A stretch of 11,825 nt of DNA from Hydrogenophaga sp. (GTDB taxonomy: Bacteria > Pseudomonadota > Gammaproteobacteria > Burkholderiales > Burkholderiaceae_C). The stretch covers positions 1 through 11,825 of the forward strand of contig JAIFNE010000190.1 of the NCBI GenBank assembly GCA_020047875.1, read 5' to 3'. Below the pieces are notes generated by a model, which made no database searches, had not been told where the DNA came from, and saw only the letters and a list, made by a program, of their open reading frames with translations. Positions 1 to 4,901 of this stretch are shown here, one piece after another. A program made the position numbers and the translations under genes. Each line of letters starts with the position of its first letter. The first letter of the stretch is position 1.

Positions 1-1
1 T

Positions 2-124
2 CTGGGCATCCCCGTCTGCTGGAACCTCGCAGGCGGCTACCAGCGCGACAAGGCCGGCACCATCGAGCCCGTGCTGGAAATTCACCGCAACACCGCCCGC
101 ATCTTCGCCAAGGAAAAGCCATGA
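2..124 (+). CDS. C-terminal fragment of a probable histone-deacetylase-family amidohydrolase (5' end outside window)
   Basis: Only the last 40 codons are present; the frame is open from base 2 and ends at TGA 122-124. The visible peptide begins LGIPVCWNLAGGYQRD and later has VLEIHRNTA. In histone deacetylase / acetylpolyamine amidohydrolase proteins the C-terminal part carries a Gly-Gly-Tyr loop whose Tyr helps polarise the substrate carbonyl, followed by a helix; the AGGY segment (residues 10-13 of the fragment) and the VLEIH helix fit that pattern. These enzymes are Zn-dependent deacetylases of acetyl-lysine or acetyl-polyamines. The metal-binding residues lie outside the window, so activity cannot be judged. 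The stop overlaps the next ATG as ATGA, suggesting coupling. Family call by recognition only; another family with a similar C-terminus is possible. Confidence 0.5.
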   Translation: MGIPVCWNLAGGYQRDKAGTIEPVLEIHRNTARIFAKEKP

Positions 125-243
125 GCCTGAACAAACTGAGCAAGCAAGACCTCGCCGCCAAGATCGAAGCCAGCGGCTGCCGCGTCTCCGAGTCCATGCG
201 CCGGGCGATGGCAGACATCCTCGTGGACGGCAAGCCGCGCTGA
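121..243 (+). CDS. small 40-aa hypothetical protein, coupled to the preceding gene
   Basis: ATG at 121 overlaps the upstream TGA (ATGA, 121-124) and the frame runs 40 codons to TGA 241-243. The peptide starts MSLNKLSKQDLAAKIEASGC and continues with a basic, helix-prone stretch ending DGKPR; there is no signal peptide or membrane segment. The 4-base overlap and the ordinary high-GC codon use argue for real translation by re-initiation after the amidohydrolase-like gene. No family is recognised. The helical, charged character would suit a small regulatory or DNA-binding accessory protein, but that is a guess. An alternative is that it is a chance ORF in a decaying region. Confidence 0.45.
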   Translation: MSLNKLSKQDLAAKIEASGCRVSESMRRAMADILVDGKPR

Positions 244-260
244 AATCACCCCTCAGCCAA

Positions 261-303
261 CCGGTCACGATGCGCCGAAATGACCGGCTCCATTCGCCGA
301 AAT
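261..303. repeat. overlapping inverted (CCGGTCA/TGACCGG) and direct (CGCCGAAAT) repeats
   Basis: CCGGTCA at 261-267 is the perfect inverse of TGACCGG at 281-287. Overlapping it, CGCCGAAAT occurs at 273-281 and again at 295-303, start-to-start distance 22 bp, about two helical turns. This layout resembles a two-site protein-binding region or the multiple short terminal repeats of IS21-type elements. No transposase gene is adjacent, so the identity is open. Confidence 0.4.
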
Positions 304-485
304 ACGCACACAAGTGCTGGCCTTGCTGCCTCGGGGCCACAAGAGCCGCTGCCCGCGTGCTGCTGGAACATGAATGCCTGACCCCAGACAAGGGCCGCAC
401 CTTCGACTGCAAAGCCCGCTTGCCGGGCTTGGGCAATACCCGCTGCTACCGCATATCGGCCCGGGTTTTTGAGCTTGAACTGTGA
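270..485 (+). CDS. doubtful 71-aa ORF, possibly a degenerate helix-turn-helix gene
   Basis: An ATG frame runs 71 codons to the TGA at 483-485. No ribosome-binding site precedes the ATG, which lies inside the 261-303 repeat cluster. The C-terminal YRISARVFELEL faintly resembles the recognition helix of small phage-type HTH proteins (pattern R-x-A-A-R-I-x-E-L), but the frame stops where such proteins usually continue. It may be a truncated gene of the element, or a chance open frame. It is listed only because it is the best coding candidate between 244 and 1047. Confidence 0.15.
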   Translation: MRRNDRLHSPKYAHKCWPCCLGATRAAARVLLEHECLTPDKGRTFDCKARLPGLGNTRCYRISARVFELEL

Positions 486-504
486 GCGCGGGCCGGGGCT
501 TTGT

Positions 505-531
505 GTTCACCCGTTCACCGGGCGGGTGAAC
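505..531. repeat. inverted repeat GTTCACCCG-N9-CGGGTGAAC
   Basis: The arms 505-513 and 523-531 are perfect 9-bp inverses around a 9-base spacer. GTTCACC is also directly repeated at 505-511 and 513-519, so a second pairing, CGTTCACC (512-519) with GGTGAACG (525-532), is possible with a 5-base loop. The triple occurrence of one heptamer is more like an operator or iteron than a plain terminator. No T-tract follows on either strand. Confidence 0.5.
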
Positions 532-670
532 GCGGGGCGGCCCTTGAGGCATGCAACAGGCCGCGCCCGGCCGGGCAAGCGGGGCTGCCGATAGGGCGGC
601 GTAGCGGGCAACCTTTCGCGCTGAATTTCCATGTGTAGGCCCCCTGTAGGTACTCCCGGGCCTCTACCTG

Positions 671-692
671 GCGGGGGTCATTCGGCCCCCGC
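671..692. repeat. GC-rich hairpin (7-bp stem, 8-base loop)
   Basis: Bases 671-677 (GCGGGGG) pair with 686-692 (CCCCCGC), with loop TCATTCGG. There is no T-run after it on the plus strand, so intrinsic termination is not indicated. It lies just downstream, in the minus direction, of the likely integrase start remnant. Confidence 0.4.
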
Positions 693-702
693 GCCCGATG
701 TA

Positions 703-720
703 GTCAGTGCCCAAACTGAC
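703..720. repeat. inverted repeat GTCAGT-N6-ACTGAC at the integrase break
   Basis: The arms 703-708 and 715-720 are perfect 6-bp inverses with spacer GCCCAA. It abuts the point where the integrase-like reading frame loses similarity, so it may mark a deletion or insertion junction. Confidence 0.35.
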
Positions 721-740
721 CTTGCATCGGTCAAACTCAT
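720..740 (-). pseudogene. likely 5' remnant of a tyrosine integrase (DUF4102 type), truncated after about 7 codons
   Basis: On the minus strand an ATG at 740 starts the peptide MSLTDAR. P4-like integrases with the N-terminal DUF4102 domain very often begin M-[ASP]-L-T-D-x-x-[IV], followed by a Lys-Pro-rich stretch and a DGGGL motif. Here the frame continues SVWALTTSGAGAE and stops at 678, with none of the later motifs, so similarity ends after Arg7. The break coincides with an 18-base palindromic segment (703-720, GTCAGT/ACTGAC). Just upstream, at 757-779, lie tandem repeats of the type seen before such integrase genes. Seven residues alone could be chance; the repeat context raises the odds. 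Confidence 0.35.
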
Positions 741-756
741 GGGGCATCTTTCACAG

Positions 757-779
757 TCTGGGGGCACATCTGGGGGCAC
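757..779. repeat. tandem 11-bp direct repeat TCTGGGGGCAC, candidate integrase arm-type sites
   Basis: Perfect copies lie at 757-767 and 769-779, separated by one base, giving a 12-bp period. On the minus strand they read GTGCCCCCAGA twice and end 17 bases upstream of the MSLTDAR start. Paired T-GGGGGCA repeats in this position are familiar from integrases of proteobacterial genomic islands, where they are thought to be arm-type recombinase sites or control the integrase promoter. The repeat is directly visible; the role is inferred. Confidence 0.5.
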
Positions 780-853
780 GTTTGCCTTTTTTTGCCTTGC
801 ATTCATAGGAAAGTGTGTGTGCAGCCCGCGCGCCTTTTTCTTGACCCTAATTT

Positions 854-873
854 CCAGCCCAGCCCAGCCCAGC
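854..873 (+). repeat. short tandem repeat, four copies of CCAGC
   Basis: Four exact copies of the pentamer CCAGC span 854-873 in non-coding DNA. A 5-bp unit can vary in copy number by replication slippage, but no reading frame or promoter here obviously depends on it. Confidence 0.6.
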
Positions 874-887
874 GCGGACCGCGCATC

Positions 888-958
888 AAGCGCCTGTTTT
901 TTAGGCATCGGGCGGCAGGTCAATGGGCATGCGGCTTGCGCGGCTTGTTCAGGCGCTT
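888..958. repeat. distant inverted repeat AAGCGCCTG / CAGGCGCTT
   Basis: AAGCGCCTG at 888-896 is the exact inverse of CAGGCGCTT at 950-958, with 53 bases between. The right arm overlaps the DnaA-box match at 957-965. The spacer is too long for a simple terminator. Confidence 0.4.
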
Positions 959-965
959 ATCCACA
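957..965 (+). promoter_or_regulatory. perfect match to the DnaA box TTATCCACA
   Basis: TTATCCACA matches the high-affinity E. coli DnaA box exactly. It stands alone: I see no second box or AT-rich unwinding region nearby, so this is not an origin. In an 11.8-kb window a single match is not very improbable. Confidence 0.3.
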
Positions 966-1047
966 GGGTGGGGCACAGACGGTGGGGGTAAATCGGCGGG
1001 CGGCTGCGGGCGAGGGCGCCGCAGGCCCGACAGGCTCTTGGGTCGAC

Positions 1048-1743
1048 TCAGCGGTCGGTGAGCGGCTGGCCTGCCGCCCGCGCCAGCTCGTCGTCAAGCA
1101 GGCGCTGGTAAAGCGCAGGCAGCTCGCGGCTCATGCTGTTGGTTTCGATGCCGTAACCCAGGCTGGTCCAGGTGCCAGAGAGGCGGCGCAGCACCGGCTG
1201 CACGCGGCCCTGGCGCAACTGCGCGGCGATGTCCAGGCGCCAGACGCGCCGATCGGCCAGCCAGGCGTACACCACCATGTCCTGGTGCAGCGCCGAAAAG
1301 CTCAGTCCCACCGCATCGAGGGCATCGCCGGTGCGGTCGGGGTGGTAGCGCGCAGCCAGCTCAAGCCAGGTACCAAACAGCAGCTGGTAGCGACCCGCGG
1401 CGGTGGAGCAGTTGCCGCGGTTGGGGCCCTGGCCGATGGCCTCGCAGCGGTTGGGGTGGCGCTCCAGCGTGCCCACCGAATCGCCCCCATGCAGCACATG
1501 GTAGGGCCGCATGACATTGGACTCGCTGGCCGAGATGGTGCGCATCAGCGCGCGCAGGTGCGGGTCACCGCTGGCGACGGTGAGTGGCTGCGTGCCGGGA
1601 ATCAGCAGCAGCGGTCGCCAGATCCAGAGCAGCGCCAGCATCAACGCCGCGCCCACAGCCGACCACACCAGCTTGCTGCGCAACACGCGCGCAGCGGCGG
1701 CTCGCAGCAGCGAAGGCTGGGCGGAAGGCATGGGGGTGGGCAT
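1048..1743 (-). CDS. membrane-anchored lambda-R-like peptidoglycan transglycosylase (GH104-type)
   Basis: The product, 231 aa from ATG 1743, has a short N-terminus rich in Pro, Ala and Arg, one hydrophobic segment (about residues 25-42) and then a domain resembling phage lambda endolysin R. That enzyme cleaves the MurNAc-GlcNAc bond to a 1,6-anhydro product. Matches are the catalytic-Glu segment SASES (Glu74), YHVLHGG, HPN, STAAGRYQLL (113-122) with a following Trp, and the C-terminal GTWTSLGYG. Basic residues before the hydrophobic segment suggest N-in topology with the domain in the periplasm. Cys100 and Cys112 bracket a loop I do not recall in lambda R and could form a disulfide. An upstream TTG at 1791 has AAGGAG nine bases ahead and would add 16 residues; the ATG was chosen because it leaves a divergent gap to the antiporter. 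No holin or other lysis gene is adjacent. Confidence 0.75.
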   Translation of the reverse strand: MPTPMPSAQPSLLRAAAARVLRSKLVWSAVGAALMLALLWIWRPLLLIPGTQPLTVASGDPHLRALMRTISASESNVMRPYHVLHGGDSVGTLERHPNRCEAIGQGPNRGNCSTAAGRYQLLFGTWLELAARYHPDRTGDALDAVGLSFSALHQDMVVYAWLADRRVWRLDIAAQLRQGRVQPVLRRLSGTWTSLGYGIETNSMSRELPALYQRLLDDELARAAGQPLTDR

Positions 1744-1841
1744 TTCGGGTGGGCAGCTGGCTGGCAAAGCGCCGGGCGCTTGCTGGGACAATGCCAGATT
1801 CTCCTTCAACGCCTGCGCCCGTCCCGGTCCCCCGCCCTGTC
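1744..1841. promoter_or_regulatory. divergent intergenic region between transglycosylase and antiporter genes
   Basis: With the chosen starts, 98 bases separate two genes read away from each other, so promoters for both should lie here. I cannot point to convincing -35/-10 boxes. If the upstream starts (TTG 1791 on minus, ATG 1791 on plus) are used, the 5' ends meet at that base and the promoters would lie inside the genes. Confidence 0.3.
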
Positions 1842-2819
1842 ATGCTGCTGCCCTCGCTTGCGATCCTGACTGGTCTCGTCCTGCTGATCTGGAGCGCCGA
1901 CCGTTTCGTGGACGGCGCCGCTGCGGTCGCGCACCACTTCGCCATGCCGGCGCTGCTGGTGGGCATGCTGATCGTGGGCTTTGGTACCTCCGCGCCAGAG
2001 CTGGTGGTGTCGGTGTTCGCGGCCATGGACGGAAGCCCCGGGCTGGCGCTGGGCAATGCCTGGGGATCGAACATTCTGAATACCTCGCTGATCCTCGGCG
2101 CAACCGCCATCCTGCTGCCGATTGCGGTGCAGTCGGCGGTGCTGCGCAAAGAGCTGCCCATTTTGATGGCGGCCATCGCGCTCACGGCCTTGCTGGTGTC
2201 GGACGGCAAACTCAGCCGCTGGGACGCATGGCTGCTGCTGGGCGTTTTTGCGCTGCTGATCGTCTGGTCGATCAGAGCCGCGCGCGGCCAGAGCCGCGAC
2301 ACGCTGGCGGTGGAAACCGCCAGCGCGCTGCGCCAGGGCGCCCAGCCGCTGGCCAACGCGCTGGCTTGGCTGGTGCTCGGCCTGCTGGTGCTGGTGATCA
2401 GCTCGCGTCTGCTGGTGTGGGGTGCGGTGGCGATCGCGCAGACGCTGGGCGTGAGCGACACGGTGATTGGTCTCACGGTGGTGGCCATCGGCACCTCGCT
2501 GCCCGAACTGGCCTCCTGCCTCGCGGCGGCACGCAAGGGCGAAGACGACATTGCGCTGGGCAACGTGCTGGGCTCCAGCCTGTTCAACACGCTGGCGGTG
2601 GTGGGGCTGGCCGGGGCCATCGCCCCGATGGACATCGAGCCCGCGCTGCTCACCCGGGATCTGCCTGTGATGGCGGGGCTGACGGTGTTGCTGTTTCTGA
2701 TGGGCTGGGGCTTCAACGGCCCTGGGCGCATCGGCCGGGTGTCTGGCGGCCTGCTGGTGCTGATCTACCTCGCCTACACCGCCTGGCTGCTGCGCACGCT
2801 GGCGCCCGCATCGGCTTAA
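1842..2819 (+). CDS. yrbG: calcium/sodium antiporter, YrbG-like CaCA family protein
   Basis: This inner-membrane protein of the Ca2+:cation antiporter superfamily should exchange Na+ (or H+) for Ca2+. From ATG 1842 it is 325 aa, the same length as E. coli YrbG. Two inverted halves each carry an alpha-repeat. The first has GFGTSAPEL with Glu53 and GNAWGSNILN; the second has AIGTSLPEL with Glu222 and GNVLGSSLFN (Gly240-Asn241). The two Glu residues are the expected ion ligands. About ten hydrophobic segments span the chain, and a charged loop (RAARGQSRD) separates the halves. An earlier in-frame ATG at 1791 would add a Pro-rich 17-residue leader; 1842 matches the family start just before TM1. 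Neither start has a strong Shine-Dalgarno. Its stop overlaps the convergent SDR gene by 4 bp. Confidence 0.9.
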   Translation: MLLPSLAILTGLVLLIWSADRFVDGAAAVAHHFAMPALLVGMLIVGFGTSAPELVVSVFAAMDGSPGLALGNAWGSNILNTSLILGATAILLPIAVQSAVLRKELPILMAAIALTALLVSDGKLSRWDAWLLLGVFALLIVWSIRAARGQSRDTLAVETASALRQGAQPLANALAWLVLGLLVLVISSRLLVWGAVAIAQTLGVSDTVIGLTVVAIGTSLPELASCLAAARKGEDDIALGNVLGSSLFNTLAVVGLAGAIAPMDIEPALLTRDLPVMAGLTVLLFLMGWGFNGPGRIGRVSGGLLVLIYLAYTAWLLRTLAPASA

Positions 2820-3736
2820 GACGACTGAGCCAGACCCTCGCGCACCGTGGGATAGCGCAGCCGCAGACCCAGCTCGGCCTTCATGCGTTGGTTGTGCAGC
2901 CGGCGCGATTCGCTCATGAAGCTGAGCAACACCAGCGGCAGCCGATCGCCAGCGGCATCGCGCGGCACCCGCGGCGGGCGCGGCAGCTGATACAGATCGG
3001 CCGCGAGATCGAAGTAGTCGCCCATTTTGAGTTCGGTGTTGTCGCACACATTCAGGTTGCGCTGCGGCCGTGCGCGCCACAGCGCCAGCGCACAGGCGCG
3101 GGCGAGATCGTCGGCATGGATGTGGTTGGTGTAGACGTCATCAGCCTCGCACAGCACCGGTGTGCCTCGCTCCAGCCGCCCGCGCGGCGTACCGCCTTCG
3201 CGGTCATTGGCGTAAATGCCGGGAATGCGCAAGGCCGTCGTTCGCACGCCGCTGGATCGCCCCAGCGCGTGCACCGACGCCTCGGCATCCACACGACGCC
3301 AGGCGCGCGGGGTGCTGGGCTGCACCGGCGTGGCCTCGCTCACCCAGCGGCCCTGCTGGTCGCCGTAAACGCCGCTGGTCGAGCCATACACCAGCGTGGC
3401 GGGCAGCGAGCGCCGCTGCAGCGAGCGCGCCAGCGCCCGGGTGCGGGGATCGAGCCACCAGTCGGCCTGTTCGCCTGAGGGCGGCGGCGCGAGGTGCAAG
3501 ACCCGCGTGGCCAGCCCAGCCAGCCGAGCCAGGCTTCGGGGCTGATCCAGATCACCCAACAGCGGCGTGATGCCCTGGGCGCGCAAGACGGCGCGCCGAT
3601 CGGTGCTCGAGGTGAGTGCACGCAACACGACGCGCTGACCCAGCAACGCGGCAGCGCGCTGCCCCACGTCGCCACAGCCCACGATCAACACCCGCTCGCG
3701 CCGAAACCGCGCGGGCAAAGCACCCATGAATCCCAT
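2816..3736 (-). CDS. NAD(P)-binding SDR-family protein, YeeZ-like epimerase/dehydratase
   Basis: From ATG 3736 the product is 306 aa. An N-terminal Rossmann fold has VLIVGCGDVG (GxGxxG at 20-25). Further on are YGSTSGVYGD (about 118-126), RIPGIYAN (170-177) and NHIHADDLARA (from 204), all typical of the NAD-dependent epimerase/dehydratase branch. The usual YxxxK catalytic pair is not obvious: the region after SGVYGD reads AWRRVDAE. E. coli YeeZ also lacks it, so this looks like an atypical SDR whose reaction is unknown. The frame stays open 63 codons further upstream, but that part would cross the reductase gene on the other strand and precedes the Rossmann start, so it was excluded; ATG 3727 is an alternative. 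The stop overlaps the antiporter stop at TTAA. Confidence 0.8.
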   Translation of the reverse strand: MGFMGALPARFRRERVLIVGCGDVGQRAAALLGQRVVLRALTSSTDRRAVLRAQGITPLLGDLDQPRSLARLAGLATRVLHLAPPPSGEQADWWLDPRTRALARSLQRRSLPATLVYGSTSGVYGDQQGRWVSEATPVQPSTPRAWRRVDAEASVHALGRSSGVRTTALRIPGIYANDREGGTPRGRLERGTPVLCEADDVYTNHIHADDLARACALALWRARPQRNLNVCDNTELKMGDYFDLAADLYQLPRPPRVPRDAAGDRLPLVLLSFMSESRRLHNQRMKAELGLRLRYPTVREGLAQSS

Positions 3737-3833
3737 ACCCACACCCCGTGCCCCATCTGGGAATTTGCGACAATGACTCTGAACCTTTGCCGAGCGCTTG
3801 ACCGCATGACGCGCCCCACATTTCCTCTTCAGT
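3737..3833. promoter_or_regulatory. divergent intergenic region between SDR and reductase genes
   Basis: Ninety-seven bases separate divergently read genes and must hold promoters for both if they have their own. It is less GC-rich than its surroundings, for example around GGGAATTTGCGACAATGAC, but no clear -35/-10 pair with 16-18 spacing was found. No Shine-Dalgarno precedes the reductase ATG; the preceding bases are TTTCCTCTTCAGT. Confidence 0.3.
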
Positions 3834-4865
3834 ATGACATTCACCATCACCATTGAGCCCAGCGGGCGCAGCTTCAACGCCGAACCCGACGAGGCCCTCT
3901 TGCTCGCCGGCATCCGCCAGGGCATCGGCCTGCCTTACGGCTGCAAAGATGGCGCCTGCGGCTCCTGCAAATGCAAAAAGATCAGCGGCACCGTGGTGCA
4001 TGGCCCGCATCAGGACAAGGCCTTGAGCGCTGATGAAGAGGCCGCCGGCTTTGTGCTCACCTGCTGCGGTGTGGCGCAGAGCGACGTGGTGCTGGAATCG
4101 CGCCAGGTGACCGAGGTTGGCGCCTTCCCGATCAAGAAAATGCCGGTGCGCGTGAGCGCGCTGGAACGCGCTTCGCACGACGTGATGGTGATGCGCCTGC
4201 AGCTGCCTGCCAGCGACACCTTTCAGTACCACGCCGGGCAGTACGTGGAGTTTTTGCTGCGCGACGGAGACCGGCGCAGCTACTCCATGGCCAACGCGCC
4301 CCACACCCAGACCGCCGCGCCGCAGATGGAACTGCACCTGCGCCACATGCCCGGCGGCAAGTTCACCGACCATGTGTTCGGTGCGATGAAAGAGAAAGAC
4401 ATTCTGCGCATCGAAGGGCCGTATGGCAGCTTCTACCTGCGAGAAGAGAGCAGCCTGCCCCTGGTGCTGCTGGCCTCGGGCACCGGCTTCGCCCCCATCA
4501 AGGCCATCATCGAACACATGCAGCACAAAGGCATTCTGCGGCCGGCCACGCTGTACTGGGGTGGCCGCCGGCCAGCCGATTTGTACCAGCAGGCATGGAT
4601 CGCGGCGCGCCTGGCGGAGATGCCAAACTTGCGCTTTGTGCCGGTGGTGTCCGACGCACTGCCCGAAGACGACTGGCATGGCCGCACCGGCTTTGTGCAC
4701 CGCGCGGTACTGCAGGACTTCCCGGACCTCTCGGGTCACCAGGTGTATGCCTGCGGTGCGCCGGTGGTGATCGAGGCCGCGCGCCGCGACTTCACCGCAC
4801 TCGCCGGCCTGGCGCCCGAGGAATTTTTTGCCGATTCATTCACCAGCGCTGCCGACAAGGTCTGA
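3834..4865 (+). CDS. [2Fe-2S] ferredoxin-FAD-NAD(P)H reductase, often named CDP-6-deoxy-delta-3,4-glucoseen reductase
   Basis: This cytosolic one-component electron-transfer protein has 343 aa. Residues 1-90 are a plant-type ferredoxin with Cys37-X4-Cys42-X2-Cys45 and Cys77 as cluster ligands. Residues 100-200 form the FAD-binding barrel with Arg148-Ser-Tyr150-Ser151 (RxYS) and GGKFTDHVF. Residues 205-343 form the NAD(P)H domain with LASGTGFAPIKA (GTG at 216-218), the Cys307-Gly-Ala-Pro motif and a C-terminal EEFFADSF. The architecture is that of oxygenase reductase components, phenol hydroxylase reductase and AscD. The sugar-reductase name is inherited from AscD homology; no CDP-sugar genes are nearby, so the real partner is unknown. 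Translation starts without a visible Shine-Dalgarno. The Bug gene follows after 36 bases and may be co-transcribed. Confidence 0.88.
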   Translation: MTFTITIEPSGRSFNAEPDEALLLAGIRQGIGLPYGCKDGACGSCKCKKISGTVVHGPHQDKALSADEEAAGFVLTCCGVAQSDVVLESRQVTEVGAFPIKKMPVRVSALERASHDVMVMRLQLPASDTFQYHAGQYVEFLLRDGDRRSYSMANAPHTQTAAPQMELHLRHMPGGKFTDHVFGAMKEKDILRIEGPYGSFYLREESSLPLVLLASGTGFAPIKAIIEHMQHKGILRPATLYWGGRRPADLYQQAWIAARLAEMPNLRFVPVVSDALPEDDWHGRTGFVHRAVLQDFPDLSGHQVYACGAPVVIEAARRDFTALAGLAPEEFFADSFTSAADKV

Positions 4866-4901
4866 CGCCCGTCGCAAACATTGCTGCCAAGGAAACCACC
4901 C

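Larger units (their letters stand above)
244..1047. other. about 800 bases without a convincing gene; probable scar of an integrative element
   Basis: No frame here gives a recognisable complete protein. Open frames exist on both strands because of high GC, but they read as low-complexity Ala/Gly/Arg/Pro sequence or cross recognisable signals. The stretch contains paired 9-bp repeats (273-303), a 9-9-9 inverted repeat (505-531), a GC hairpin (671-692), a likely integrase start remnant (720-740, minus), tandem 11-bp direct repeats (757-779), a pentanucleotide run (854-873), a distant 9-bp inverted repeat (888-958) and one perfect DnaA-box match (957-965). This repeat density is not matched elsewhere in the window. 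I found no tRNA 3' end that could serve as an attachment site. Confidence 0.5.

Noticed and set aside
957..965. replication origin
   Set aside because: There is only one DnaA box, no AT-rich unwinding region, and no dnaA or dnaN gene nearby.
244..1047. tRNA or tmRNA gene as an attachment site
   Set aside because: I looked on both strands for a T-arm (GGTTCGAATCC-like) and acceptor end and found none; an island inserted here would need a different target.
1584..1841. long N-terminal extension of the antiporter
   Set aside because: It overlaps the transglycosylase gene in antisense and reads as basic, non-membrane sequence; YrbG proteins begin just before TM1 as at 1842.
631..1869. 412-codon open frame on plus
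   Set aside because: It runs through the scar region and antisense through the transglycosylase gene; the product is low-complexity Ala/Gly/Arg/Gln sequence with no family features.
1511..3478. 655-codon open frame on plus and the 424-codon opposite frame (1806-3080)
   Set aside because: Both are GC-driven shadows of the antiporter and SDR genes, whose frames carry clear family motifs.
3737..3925. 63-codon N-terminal extension of the SDR gene
   Set aside because: It crosses the divergent intergenic region and the start of the reductase gene, and precedes a normal Rossmann-fold N-terminus at ATG 3736.
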